Below, one piece after another: positions 19,401 to 27,858 of a stretch of DNA of 64,000 bases. Position numbers and translations under genes: made by a program. Under the pieces are notes generated by a model. That model made no database searches and was not told where the DNA came from. It saw only the letters and a list, made by a program, of their open reading frames with translations. The DNA is from Marixanthomonas sp963974425. GTDB taxonomy: Bacteria > Bacteroidota > Bacteroidia > Flavobacteriales > Flavobacteriaceae. Every line of letters begins with the position of its first letter. The stretch's first letter is position 1. The stretch is taken from the NCBI RefSeq assembly GCF_963974425.1, contig NZ_CAXBCK010000002.1:36249-100248 (forward strand), in the 5' to 3' direction.

Positions 19401-19792
19401 TTATTCAAAGTAGTCAGATCATCCCAATCGTAGCCGTTTTGAATAATGAACATTTCTGCCGCATTGCTTGTTCCTTCAATGTAAACCCCAATAACAAAAA
19501 AATTTTTTGGGCTAACCTCAATGTTCAGAAAAATATAACCTCTAGTTGATGAATGGCCTTTTTTTGTAATTAGCATCCCTTTGACATTTCTTTGCTTATT
19601 ACCTTCAGTTGCAGATTTAAATTCACTTGAACCTACGAGAACCAACTGAATCATATCTGCAATCATACTCTTTCCGCTACCACTCTCGCCACTGAAGTCT
19701 GTTCTATATGGATGAAAAAGGTAATCGGCATTGAAATGCTGTTTGATACTAATCGTGGACAGACTGTATATACGTGGATAATTATTCTGCAT
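16490..19792 (-). CDS. jetC: Wadjet JetC-like SMC ATPase
   Basis: 1100 residues. Walker A is at residues 35-42 (GESGSGKS). A long central region of heptad-type, Lys/Glu-rich coiled coil is interrupted by a hinge-like part. The C-terminal head has SNGQTYAANALLCLARL (signature helix) and KIMPIDEAEGL (Walker B) followed by YQIITMAIETAG. This is the MukB/SMC-like motor of Wadjet, which extrudes DNA loops and senses small circular DNA. The gene overlaps jetB by 11 bases and reads straight into jetD. Confidence 0.88.
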   Translation of the reverse strand: MQNNYPRIYSLSTISIKQHFNADYLFHPYRTDFSGESGSGKSMIADMIQLVLVGSSEFKSATEGNKQRNVKGMLITKKGHSSTRGYIFLNIEVSPKNFFVIGVYIEGTSNAAEMFIIQNGYDWDDLTTLNKPVFNKDLIIDNKIDTLKNLCERVEFARMKYFRRKDYHQILYDNAILSLDLTKDETLKTYANILRSFSRGKGFKTESEDLKKFLFGDDEKNAIIEKYNEEVENINNDFYEHKRYSQEIELINDKQVLLKTILEKQNNYKTIYTQYLVKKFSYWNTFKKKTTTKKLKIAKELNLKKNELQFLENEILKLKIEDFEELLGVMKKVIKLTDKNEDKNDIAEQFVDIGQSKLQIEIVEKWLSSHNNNIEKVTKWFASQRQENNNKSALQEFTKYLTTNNILDAFNASNWLIDYKEESKEHLKKIKELEKDIAELESLSRFSDLNNPESLVNWAVDNLDFPLSNILESILIYFQKYEKVKPSEENSKRYVPFPEQLFRNIDSNIKDKSEHGFWLNLDGVYEFIACSEHRALNVEDPNDIIESLSKLKEGVEEKLSKLITKKQNIEHLKNALFEYSNLEKHIDLFKRKDELLNFKIDNSLEDLSEDSFKLHIQVQKNKAKILEKYKSLQKEYEEFTSRKSLLENYQNRIKQLQSELFEDDNPINIQLIEERMASEEQHLTEKEKNLKEKNFDEKLFFETYSKDIVNKSRLAFLNLKHQLLDAIKDLNRDIQQKEEQLTLAQEQIDETKQSNEQLFKSKINFDENIEEALNPDNGGNNSFQAKANKAQLAYNEYLKIITKDLPYDETASIGQLANYLLPTVFPTHKVNEDLIENDIVERLNKLTQDIQEIGSRKVEILGSIFNDVYKVYTGYLTKINEIDNYLKKGNRGITGGNKASLTSKKSIHYPENWLTTFRKQLHNQLNYTGLFSELREEIDINEMMIKAFQKLGGSTKVGPEDLMNPKSYFDLVFELKLENEEVNSGSNGQTYAANALLCLARLSLIEEKDKEGLKIMPIDEAEGLGSNYDMLHELAKKEKYQIITMAIETAGEITENGQYIYIMNENNLANVDSFVPPLGIFSEEVTEDIDEYIQSLSDNE

Positions 19793-20462
19793 CTTTTAAT
19801 TCCTTTATCAAATCGTCAATCGTTTCGATTTGGGGTTGATAGTTAATACGCAAGCGTTCAAAAGATGGCATTATTTTGAATTTATTCTTCTCATCTTCTC
19901 TTTCCCATTTTAACCAGCCCAAATCCCCAAATTTTTCAAAAGCCTTGGAAATTACTGTTTCAAATCTTTGGTCACTCAAATCTGTACTCTTATCGGAAGA
20001 ATTGTCGTTTATCAGTTTCCTTAATGCATTTTTCTGTTCTTCATATTCCTCATATAAGAGGGTAGTGAATTCAGATACACTATCCAGCTCGATGTTTCCA
20101 TCGAGCTTAAACATTTTTAGGAATAACATTCCTATAATGATATATTCGCTTTTTAGATAATCCCGATTGTCAGATGGTACATTGCCCTTACCGTCTTCAT
20201 TAAAGTTTAAATAGTAGTAGTTGTTAAAGTCAGTACCTTCTTTTATGAGATTTAAATTGAAAAAATCTTTATAATAGTTTTTAAGTGATTCATAGTTTTC
20301 AGACTCGTTTAAAAATCGATATAAGTTTACATTTAAGGGATATTCCCTTTGAATATGAATACCATTTCTAAGTGTGTAATCAAGTTTTGCAAAAATGCTT
20401 TTTGCCTTCTTAATGTTTAAAAAACTATAGGTATCTATTTTTTCTGTATTGTCATCTGCCAT
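19782..20462 (-). CDS. jetB: Wadjet JetB-like (MukE-type) subunit
   Basis: 226 residues, with no enzyme motif. It consists of two probable winged-helix regions, for example FETVISKAFEKFGDLGWLKWEREDEKNKFKIMPSFERLR near the C-terminus. Size, position between the kleisin-like and SMC genes, and the overlaps on both sides (28 bases with jetA, 11 with jetC) match the KITE subunit JetB. It would bind the kleisin JetA and regulate the JetC ATPase. The call depends mostly on gene order. Confidence 0.78.
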   Translation of the reverse strand: MADDNTEKIDTYSFLNIKKAKSIFAKLDYTLRNGIHIQREYPLNVNLYRFLNESENYESLKNYYKDFFNLNLIKEGTDFNNYYYLNFNEDGKGNVPSDNRDYLKSEYIIIGMLFLKMFKLDGNIELDSVSEFTTLLYEEYEEQKNALRKLINDNSSDKSTDLSDQRFETVISKAFEKFGDLGWLKWEREDEKNKFKIMPSFERLRINYQPQIETIDDLIKELKDAE

Positions 20463-21754
20463 AAGGAAATTCCTTTTTTTCTTGTGTCGTACACAGGTTC
20501 TTTTTTAACACCTACATTGTATTTATTCCTGTTTGTAGTGTTCTTTCTTATAATATTATGGGCTGTTTTAACAGCGATTATAAGTTGGTCTTCTTTTAGA
20601 ATTTTAAAGAAAAGAGGTGTAAAATCAAGAAAACCTTGTAGTTCTAATTCTTTTAATGCTAAATTGGTCCAATAACGAATTCTCTCTTTGTCCTGCTTCC
20701 ATTTCAAGGTCTTTTCTAATAGTTCTTTTCTTTTAGAAACATCGACCTTTCTTTTTGTAACCTCAATAGGCAGTTTGGGACTGATTTCCCTCATTGGGAT
20801 AACATTGAATTTAAGATTGTGAGTTGTGGACTTTACGACTAACCCTGAAAGGTTATTAGGAAACTGTATTCTTTTTGAACTTCCTTCCCTAGCTACTACT
20901 GATTGTTGTAGTAGATAGTCAATGAACTTGTTAGTTTTTCTATCAAAATTCTTTTTGTTGAAATCATAAATGAATTCTCTAATTCGTGGCTTTATTTTTT
21001 CAATTCTTTTACTTACCTGTTCTAACTGGCTTCTAGAATTATCGTGAAAATTTTGAACCCTATAAATATTTGAGATATAGTTTTGTCCTTTATTCTCTTC
21101 GAGAAGACCAATTAAAAGGTCATCTATATCATAGGAAATCTGAAATGCATTTCTAAGTTCGAATGCTTGTTCCTTAATTACTTCAAGACGTATTTCAATA
21201 CCTTTAAGAACATCGAGTATGCCTTGGTTTTCAGAATTTATTTCTGTCTTAAAATCCTTTACAGAATCGTTAACCTGTTGGTCTAATATTTCTATTTGTG
21301 AAGTAAGTTCGGGAAGTCTAATCTCAAAATGGTCTTCAATCCATTCATCAAAGTCTCTATTTTGCTCAATGTTTTCAGTGAGACTTTTGTGCAATTCGGC
21401 AAAGAACCGTTTGATTTTAGCTGGATTGTATTTTTCGATTAAACGCTTTTCAATATTCTGACAAAGTTCTAATCCGTATTTTTTGAATTGATAGGTTTTC
21501 TTAGATGCGTTTCTCCATAGAAAAGACTCTTGAAACCTTAATATTATAGAATTATTTCTGTTGTATTCAGTCCTCGAACTTTCATTGCCCTGATCTTTAA
21601 AGACCTTGGTTATAGTTGATATAATATTCTCTTCTGTGAAGTCATTATCCTTGTATTTTGCATATAGAGATAAAAGGATTAACCCATCATTTCTTTCTGG
21701 AATTAATTTCTCATATTGGTCTTTTGCTTCTCTATATAGGTTAAAGCTGTCCAC
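20435..21754 (-). CDS. jetA: Wadjet JetA-like (MukF-type kleisin) subunit
   Basis: 439 residues, helical. The N-terminus looks like a winged helix (NDGLILLSLYAKYKDNDFTEENIISTITKVF). A long helical bundle or coiled coil follows in the middle, with a C-terminal winged-helix-like part (TNLALKELELQGFLDFTPLFFKIL). This layout is that of the MukF/JetA kleisin that bridges the JetC heads. It begins 13 bases after the helicase gene, the only non-overlapping junction in the eight-gene operon. Confidence 0.78.
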   Translation of the reverse strand: MDSFNLYREAKDQYEKLIPERNDGLILLSLYAKYKDNDFTEENIISTITKVFKDQGNESSRTEYNRNNSIILRFQESFLWRNASKKTYQFKKYGLELCQNIEKRLIEKYNPAKIKRFFAELHKSLTENIEQNRDFDEWIEDHFEIRLPELTSQIEILDQQVNDSVKDFKTEINSENQGILDVLKGIEIRLEVIKEQAFELRNAFQISYDIDDLLIGLLEENKGQNYISNIYRVQNFHDNSRSQLEQVSKRIEKIKPRIREFIYDFNKKNFDRKTNKFIDYLLQQSVVAREGSSKRIQFPNNLSGLVVKSTTHNLKFNVIPMREISPKLPIEVTKRKVDVSKRKELLEKTLKWKQDKERIRYWTNLALKELELQGFLDFTPLFFKILKEDQLIIAVKTAHNIIRKNTTNRNKYNVGVKKEPVYDTRKKGISLWQMTIQKK

Positions 21755-21767
21755 AATCTCTTTTAAA

Positions 21768-23672
21768 TTAATTTAAATCAATAACATTTTCAACTCCAAA
21801 CCATTCAATTGCTTTTGCTAATACAGCTTCATTGGGTGAATTAAAATATATGGCTAACTTTTCTTTAGACCTTGTACAACAAACGTAGAATAATTTTTGT
21901 GTTCTTTCTAATACAGATTCAGAACCTTCAACTAAAAACAGGTTTTTAAAATTATAATTATTCCATCCTCCATTGTCTAAAATCACTAATACATTATCAA
22001 ATTCTGCTCCTTTAGTTTTATGTTGTGTTGAAAAAGGTGTAAAACCTTCTAAATAAATATATAATTTTTGGAACTCCTTATATTTTACATTCTTAACTCT
22101 GTTAAACAAATATTCCTTATCAGCAATAAACCTTTCTAATTTATCATCAATTAAGCAAACACCATTTTCATTAGCTTCATTTATTACTTCTTCAATAGTT
22201 TTTTCTCCAACATTAATCAATGATTCAATATTTGTTTTTAAAACTTTTTTGTCCTCTATTTTACGTATGTTAAATCTATAGTCTGTGGCTCTTAGAAACT
22301 CATTATATCGGTTATTTGAATACAGAAAAATATTGTTTTCTATTTTAAATAAATGTCTTATTAGAGCATCTCGCTTTGAACCTTTTTTATTTTCATCATC
22401 CTCACTTTGTTTCTTATCATCAAGTAATTGGTCTTTATCTACATATATTTTCGAGAAAACCTCCCAATTCTGATTTCTGGCTACATCATACAATTCAGGA
22501 TTATCATCGATAAATTGTTGCATTCGATTTGTAGGACTTACACCTACTAAGAAATCTGAAACTTTTCCAAAAGTCATAGCAGAGAAATCTTCATCAACTC
22601 CATTATCTTTGATATATTTTCGAACTCGATTTTTGTATTGTATTATACCATCACTATTGTAAATATTCATCAAATTTCTAATTCCAGCTTTGTCTGCTAT
22701 TAGATTATGGGTTAAATTAAGTTCTTTAGTGTTTTTAGAGTCATTAAAATCCCAACCAAGATGTTCTTTTACTACTTCAATATTGTTATCATCGGAATAT
22801 AAAAACTGAACATCTCCGACTTTTAAAGTGCCGTCATTATTCATATTTGGAGCATTATTATCATCCGATTCAGTTTGTACCAAACCATCTGTTCTTAGCC
22901 TATTGGCTAAATCAATAACTAATTTTGGATTTCTTCTATTTTGTTGTTTTTTAACTTCTCGAACTTTATCATCTTCTTCACCTTTATATTCATCTAAATT
23001 GCCAACAGTATTATCGTATATACATTGCATTGCATCTCCAAAAAAACCAATAATATTTTTTTTATTACTTAGTTTAAAATGTTCTAAAAAAATCTCTATT
23101 ACCAATTTACTAGTATCTTGATATTCATCTACAAAAATGAACTTAAATCTATCTTTAAGGATATCATTTAGCTTTGGGTATGTTTGAAACAAGTGATTAG
23201 CCAATATCAATAATTCATCGTGAGATATAATACCTTCTTGTAAACGTAAATACTCTTTATATTGAATTCCTTTTTCTAAACCATTAAAAAAATCGTCTGG
23301 AACAGGGCTAACACTTGAAATATTAATTCTGGTAATTAAATCATCATTAGCTAAAACAATAAGACTTTGTTTTAGTTCTTTTTGAAAATGCTTAATATTA
23401 TCCCATAAGAAATCGTGAATTGTAGTAACATTTAAATTTTTATGATTTACTCTTTCTTCAATTTCTTTCACAGCAGCATTAGTATATGTCATACAAGCAA
23501 CTTTTGAAGTAGGGAAATCTTCAATGCATTTTTTAATAACTTGAACTAGAGTATATGTTTTTCCACTACCAGCTCCACCACTTAACAAGAAATTATTACC
23601 ATTTCCAATGTGGTTAATTATCTGTTTAAATTCATCTAATACTTCTATATCTCCTTCTACTACTTTAGCCAT
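21768..23672 (-). CDS. gajB: UvrD/PcrA-family helicase, Gabija GajB-like
   Basis: 634 residues. Superfamily 1A motifs are clear. Motif I (Walker A) is GGAGSGKT at 32-39, motif Ia is CMTYTNAAVKEI, motif II is FVDEYQDTSK, a late motif is HKTKGAEFDNVLVI, and motif VI is FYVCCTRSKEKLAIYF. It overlaps the OLD nuclease gene by 13 bases. An OLD nuclease followed by a UvrD-like helicase is the Gabija arrangement, in which GajB activity is thought to help activate or support GajA. It is longer than typical GajB, with an extra middle insertion. Confidence 0.82.
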   Translation of the reverse strand: MAKVVEGDIEVLDEFKQIINHIGNGNNFLLSGGAGSGKTYTLVQVIKKCIEDFPTSKVACMTYTNAAVKEIEERVNHKNLNVTTIHDFLWDNIKHFQKELKQSLIVLANDDLITRINISSVSPVPDDFFNGLEKGIQYKEYLRLQEGIISHDELLILANHLFQTYPKLNDILKDRFKFIFVDEYQDTSKLVIEIFLEHFKLSNKKNIIGFFGDAMQCIYDNTVGNLDEYKGEEDDKVREVKKQQNRRNPKLVIDLANRLRTDGLVQTESDDNNAPNMNNDGTLKVGDVQFLYSDDNNIEVVKEHLGWDFNDSKNTKELNLTHNLIADKAGIRNLMNIYNSDGIIQYKNRVRKYIKDNGVDEDFSAMTFGKVSDFLVGVSPTNRMQQFIDDNPELYDVARNQNWEVFSKIYVDKDQLLDDKKQSEDDENKKGSKRDALIRHLFKIENNIFLYSNNRYNEFLRATDYRFNIRKIEDKKVLKTNIESLINVGEKTIEEVINEANENGVCLIDDKLERFIADKEYLFNRVKNVKYKEFQKLYIYLEGFTPFSTQHKTKGAEFDNVLVILDNGGWNNYNFKNLFLVEGSESVLERTQKLFYVCCTRSKEKLAIYFNSPNEAVLAKAIEWFGVENVIDLN

Positions 23673-25747
23673 AATAATCCTTCTTTAATGTATAGAGGTA
23701 TTTCCCAATTATTAAATTCTTCGTTTGTATGGAATAAAATATCCAGCGCGAAATGTGTTTTTTTTCTAATACATTCTTCAGCTAATTTATAAGAATCATT
23801 TGCTGCAACATCAAAATACGCTCTATTCTTTAATCCTCTAAAGGATTCTTTTTTTCCATTAATGAATTCTCTATTGATTTGAATAAATGCGTCCTCAAAA
23901 CTTCTAGCATTTACCCCATTTTCCATTGTTTGATAAACAACACAAAGGTTTCCATTTACATCAACTTGCCATTCTTCTACATTTTTTGAAACTTTCTTTT
24001 CATCAATTGTAAATGCCTTCAACTCGTCTAAAGTGGCATTATTAAAAAATAATTTTAGAGCATCATTAGAATAATTAGTACCTAAAGCAACTCGACACTT
24101 TTTAGTATCATCACCCACAGAATCCAGATCGGTTATTATTAAGGATTTTATTCCTATAAACTCAATAAATTTTTCAAAAATCTGCGAATATGCTCCAACC
24201 TCGATTATAGAAATATTTTGAGAGGACAAAGGAAGTTTTGGGTCTTTATCTGCCAAAGCGATATATCTTCTTTCTTCATCTTTATCTAACTTTTTCATTA
24301 GAGTTGGAATCAAAATTCTTTCTGTATCGCCTTCAATTAAAATGGCTTTGTCTGCGAAGAATATTTCAGCTCTACTTATAGTTAAGTACTGTTTTAAAAA
24401 TTGATACTGTGTTAAATCAGCTTCATACTGTTTTTTAAGGTCTATTAGATTTTTTGCAATTACATTGTTTTCATCTTCTTTTTTCAGATATTTTACATTA
24501 TCAAAATTGCTTTCAGAAACTATGTGAGAAGAATGTGTTGTTATTACAGTTTGTAGTTTTCTATTATCACCATCTTCTCGAACTATTCCTTGGTCAAGTA
24601 AAGACTTTATATTTTTAATAAAAACATACTGCATTTGAGGATGTGTATGCGCTTCAGGTTCTTCAATAAATAACAAGTTTATATCGGCAGGCTTTTCATC
24701 TTTACTCTTTTTAAATTCTTGTATTAATATTTCAATCTGAAATATCATACTAATCAAGTTCATATATCCCAAACCATTATTATATTCAGGTAAAGTTGTG
24801 TCATTATGTTTGTACATAACTGTTGTGTTTCCTGATAATAATTCTCTGTGCTGTAAAGAAGATTCTATTTTAATGGTGGAATCATCACTTTTAATACCTC
24901 CAAATAATCGTACTTTTTCAACAACAACTTCGAATAGAGTTTCATAAATTTCTGATAGCGCATAATCTGTTGTTATTAGTTCTTCTTTAAATTGCTCTAT
25001 TTTTTCATTTTGCTCATCTGTTTTCTCTGTTTCATTATAAATTTCTGATGTTTGACCTGATAGTGTTTGATCATTCTCCTTATTTGTTACACTTCTTTTA
25101 GCACTAATAAATTTAAAACTTATAATATCTTTAGTTGATATTTTTTCCACATCTAAATCAATGAAATTATCTTCATTTTCAATTTCATCAATTCTATTGT
25201 ATTCTATAGATTTTCGACTAGATTTAAAGAACTCCCCTTGATATATTTTTAAAAAATAAAATATATCTCTCAGTCTATAGTTTTCGTCCTCACCAAGTTT
25301 TACAACTTCTTTAGCTTGAAATTCAGTATACTTTTGCTTGATTTTCTCTAATGAATCGTATGTTAAATGATATTCAAAACCTAAAACAATAAACTTGTTT
25401 TCAGGGTCTAAGTCCATCATAACTCTGCTAAGGTTAGCTAAGTTATCGTCTTCATTATACTCGATAAAAAGTTTAAGTTTTATACCTACTGATTTATAAT
25501 TTTCTTGTAACGGAATTTCCTCTTCAATTAAGGTTCTTAATTCATTTTTAAAATCTATATTGAAATCATCAAATGAAAACCTACTTTTATCAGAACCATT
25601 TAAAAAACTATTTATGACTGTTAATAGTGAAGTCTTCCCTGTATTGTTTTTACCAATTACCAAAGACATTATTTCTTCTAAATCAATTGAAAACTTCTTT
25701 AAGAGTCTGTAGTTTTCAATTTTTATCTTTTTAATTTTCATAAACAA
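23660..25747 (-). CDS. gajA: OLD-family ATP-dependent endonuclease, Gabija GajA-like
   Basis: 695 residues. The N-terminal ABC-type ATPase has Walker A at 32-39 (GKNNTGKT) and Walker B in INLLFIEEPEAHTHPQMQ, followed by TVITTHSSHIVSE. The C-terminal toprim has ILIEGDTERILIP (acidic residues) and LIITDLDSVGDD (DxD). In Gabija, GajA is a sequence-specific nicking nuclease held inactive by nucleotides and released when phage depletes them. It is the first gene of the eight-gene defence operon. A terminator-like hairpin lies 29 bases upstream of its start. Confidence 0.87.
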   Translation of the reverse strand: MFMKIKKIKIENYRLLKKFSIDLEEIMSLVIGKNNTGKTSLLTVINSFLNGSDKSRFSFDDFNIDFKNELRTLIEEEIPLQENYKSVGIKLKLFIEYNEDDNLANLSRVMMDLDPENKFIVLGFEYHLTYDSLEKIKQKYTEFQAKEVVKLGEDENYRLRDIFYFLKIYQGEFFKSSRKSIEYNRIDEIENEDNFIDLDVEKISTKDIISFKFISAKRSVTNKENDQTLSGQTSEIYNETEKTDEQNEKIEQFKEELITTDYALSEIYETLFEVVVEKVRLFGGIKSDDSTIKIESSLQHRELLSGNTTVMYKHNDTTLPEYNNGLGYMNLISMIFQIEILIQEFKKSKDEKPADINLLFIEEPEAHTHPQMQYVFIKNIKSLLDQGIVREDGDNRKLQTVITTHSSHIVSESNFDNVKYLKKEDENNVIAKNLIDLKKQYEADLTQYQFLKQYLTISRAEIFFADKAILIEGDTERILIPTLMKKLDKDEERRYIALADKDPKLPLSSQNISIIEVGAYSQIFEKFIEFIGIKSLIITDLDSVGDDTKKCRVALGTNYSNDALKLFFNNATLDELKAFTIDEKKVSKNVEEWQVDVNGNLCVVYQTMENGVNARSFEDAFIQINREFINGKKESFRGLKNRAYFDVAANDSYKLAEECIRKKTHFALDILFHTNEEFNNWEIPLYIKEGLLWLK

Positions 25748-25764
25748 TTCATTTTTTAATAACC

Positions 25765-25797
25765 TAAAATAAAAAAGCTAATGAATTATCATTAGCT
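25765..25797 (-). terminator. Terminator-like hairpin directly before gajA
   Basis: On the minus strand AGCTAATG, a 6-base loop and CATTAGCT (25776-25797) form a perfect 8-bp stem followed by a T-rich run (TTTTTTATTTT). This is a standard intrinsic terminator. It ends the XRE transcript from 26030-26254. Because it lies only 29 bases before the gajA start, it could also act as an attenuator for the defence operon. Confidence 0.7.
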
Positions 25798-26029
25798 CTT
25801 GAAATTATAATATAACCTGAGACTATTTACTGTCTCTAAATATACAAATTATGCAGTTGATTTATTACGGTTTACCACAATTTGTTAAAATTTGATTAGG
25901 TATTAAATTCTCTTACCCTTACTTTCCTTATCAAATAAAATCAAATTTAATTTGACGGTTTAATATTTAAAAGTAGCATTAAAAATTAAGGAAGCTTGGG
26001 AAGCTTAACTTTTCTACTTTATTTACTAA
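25798..26029. promoter_or_regulatory. Upstream region of the defence operon
   Basis: About 230 bases without a gene between the XRE regulator and the gajA leader. It contains an inverted repeat GAGAC-N8-GTCTC (25819-25836) that could be an operator, followed by AT-rich DNA. I could not identify a convincing TAnnTTTG promoter box on the minus strand. The start site of the eight-gene operon therefore remains unknown. Confidence 0.35.
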
Positions 26030-26254
26030 TTAAAAATCAAATAACTCCTTGGTTTCTATCTTCAAAGCCAACGCAATACTATTAACAGCCGCAATGGATG
26101 TGTTTATTTGTCCTAATTCTATTCTACTAATCTGAGAATACTCCAAACCTGAATCAAAGGCAAGTTTCGTCATTGATATTTTTTTGGATTTTCTAACCTT
26201 ACGAAGGTTCTTGCCAAACTTTTTCACAAATATTTTATCCTCTTGAGTTTTCAC
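26030..26254 (-). CDS. XRE-family transcriptional regulator
   Basis: 74 residues. A full HTH_3 domain (FGKNLRKVRKSKKISMTKLAFDSGLEYSQISRIELGQ) covers most of the protein. It is transcribed away from the two-gene pair 26377-27287 and toward the defence operon. A 26-bp perfect palindrome lies in the divergent region. It may control itself, the two unknown genes, the defence operon downstream, or all of these. Confidence 0.85.
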   Translation of the reverse strand: MKTQEDKIFVKKFGKNLRKVRKSKKISMTKLAFDSGLEYSQISRIELGQINTSIAAVNSIALALKIETKELFDF

Positions 26255-26283
26255 TCAAGCAATTTCGAAAGATGTAACATCAT

Positions 26284-26309
26284 AAAATATAGCAAATTTG
26301 CTATATTTT
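26284..26309. promoter_or_regulatory. 26-bp perfect palindrome, likely XRE operator
   Basis: The sequence is its own reverse complement over 26 bases, with the core TATAGCAAATTTGCTATA at 26288-26305. It lies 30 bases upstream of the XRE start and about 70 upstream of the divergent gene. A TAnnTTTG box (TATATTTG, 26314-26321) for the plus strand follows 4 bases later, so a bound dimer would cover that promoter. Confidence 0.75.
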
Positions 26310-26376
26310 TTATTATATTTGACAGACCTTGATTCTTTTAAAATTTATAAAGTAGCACAAAAATATTGACAGAAAA

Positions 26377-26844
26377 ATGAATCCGGATCAATTAAAACAT
26401 ATAGATAAAATGGTTGCCGATATGCTTGCTGGTTATTCTTCCATACAGGCATTTTATTTTTATTTAGAAAAATTGAGATCAGAGACAAATGGTCAATTTT
26501 CTGAAAACGCCCCTATTCATTTAAAAATGTATAATAAAGCCACCCATATTGCCTCTGTAGAAATTACAAAGAGATTTAAAGAGGGCACCTTAAAGCGTGT
26601 CCCAAAAGAAGATTGTTCCCTAAATTTAAAAAACCTGAAAAATAATTCTATCTTTAAAAAAGAAAAAATAAATCTAAAAGGGATTAAAGAATATTATGCA
26701 AATATCTATGGCAAAACACAGTCTCATCCTAAAGTGATTTCCAAGATTATCCAAGAATCAAATATAACCTCTTCCTCTAAAAATACTCAATTTTATAATA
26801 TGCTTGCTATAATTAAAGAGGAGTACATACAGGAGCACAAATAG
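26377..26844 (+). CDS. Hypothetical protein, first of a divergent pair
   Basis: 155 residues, soluble and basic in the second half. It begins MNPDQLKHIDKMVADMLAGY. The conserved-looking part is helical, and no enzyme motif was seen. A TATATTTG promoter box lies about 55 bases upstream and is overlooked by the palindrome described above. The next gene starts 20 bases after its stop, so the two form an operon. The function is unknown; it may belong to the mobilization module or to the regulator. Confidence 0.55.
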   Translation: MNPDQLKHIDKMVADMLAGYSSIQAFYFYLEKLRSETNGQFSENAPIHLKMYNKATHIASVEITKRFKEGTLKRVPKEDCSLNLKNLKNNSIFKKEKINLKGIKEYYANIYGKTQSHPKVISKIIQESNITSSSKNTQFYNMLAIIKEEYIQEHK

Positions 26845-26864
26845 TAGTACAAAAATAACACAAG

Positions 26865-27287
26865 ATGATTGAAAACATTGATTTACCACCTGGCCTTGAA
26901 ATTAAAGATTTTACCACAGACCCTATCTATATTGAGATGATTCATTTTCTTAATTTAACATTCCCACGGTGGCGTTATGCTGATGGACTGGGTGAAAACT
27001 CAATAGACTTTTTATACGACAATCATTTCTTTGCTGATGAAACAATACTAGGCTCCTGTGATAATTCTAAATCTGCAATGGTACAGTTCCACAATCTTTT
27101 AGAACAAAATTATAGAGAGCTCTTGAATCAGTTATCAGATAATAGGGAAATTGAACTTTGCGTAGACTTTATTTTTGATAAGGGTGAAAATACTGAAGAC
27201 CCCTTGAACCTACCTCGAGACTATTCCGAATTTGTTTTACGTAAGAATAAAGATTACTATTTTAATTTGGATAAACAAGGGAAATAA
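26865..27287 (+). CDS. Hypothetical protein, second of the pair
   Basis: 140 residues, acidic, no signal peptide or transmembrane segment. It has a Pro/Trp-containing motif early (LTFPRWRYADGLGEN) and ends with DYYFNLDKQGK. No family was recognised. It is co-directional with and 20 bases behind the previous gene, and convergent with the membrane protein gene of the mobilization module, leaving a 32-base gap there. Confidence 0.5.
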   Translation: MIENIDLPPGLEIKDFTTDPIYIEMIHFLNLTFPRWRYADGLGENSIDFLYDNHFFADETILGSCDNSKSAMVQFHNLLEQNYRELLNQLSDNREIELCVDFIFDKGENTEDPLNLPRDYSEFVLRKNKDYYFNLDKQGK

Positions 27288-27319
27288 AATTGGACTTTCA
27301 TTCCCCTTGCTATTTAATT

Positions 27320-27835
27320 TTAACGCTTATATTCATTTCCGTTGACTTTTTCCCATTCAACTTTCATTATATGTTTTGATTGTTCTCCTGGAATATCATA
27401 TAAGCTTTCAAAAGCTTTTTTATAAGGCCTCTCTTTATAGTATCTTGTCCCAAAGTAGCCAATGCTAATAGTAATATAAATCCCCAAAAATATCGCTAAA
27501 ACCAATTTTAAAAATCGTTTTGAGGTTTTTTCACCAAAATTGATTTCGCTTATAAATTTACCATCATTCGGTAGATCATTAAATAAGCGATCTATACATT
27601 CTTGAAGAACCATTTGACTTATCTGTATTTTCTCATAATTACTCTCCTGTTTTTCATTAAACGCCTTAATCTTTTTTGGAAATAAACTTAACTCATTTTT
27701 TAAACTGCTTATTTCTCTTGTATCAATACTCTGAAGTGCATTTGTTAAATTCTGATCGGAAATTTCCAGTTTAGAGAAATGATGCACAATTATATCCATT
27801 TTTTCTACTAGTCTTTTATTACTTTCTGATTCCAT
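27320..27835 (-). CDS. Membrane-anchored coiled-coil protein of the mobilization module
   Basis: 171 residues. The N-terminal 95 residues form a helical, coiled-coil-like region. One transmembrane segment follows near residues 112-131 (LVLAIFLGIYITISIGYFGT), then a short C-terminal domain. It lies 23 bases behind the relaxase gene on the same strand. Small membrane proteins in this position in Bacteroidota mobilizable elements are thought to help connect the relaxosome to a coupling protein. That role is inferred from position. Confidence 0.6.
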   Translation of the reverse strand: MESESNKRLVEKMDIIVHHFSKLEISDQNLTNALQSIDTREISSLKNELSLFPKKIKAFNEKQESNYEKIQISQMVLQECIDRLFNDLPNDGKFISEINFGEKTSKRFLKLVLAIFLGIYITISIGYFGTRYYKERPYKKAFESLYDIPGEQSKHIMKVEWEKVNGNEYKR

Positions 27836-27858
27836 AATAGTTAGTTTTTTGGTTATTA

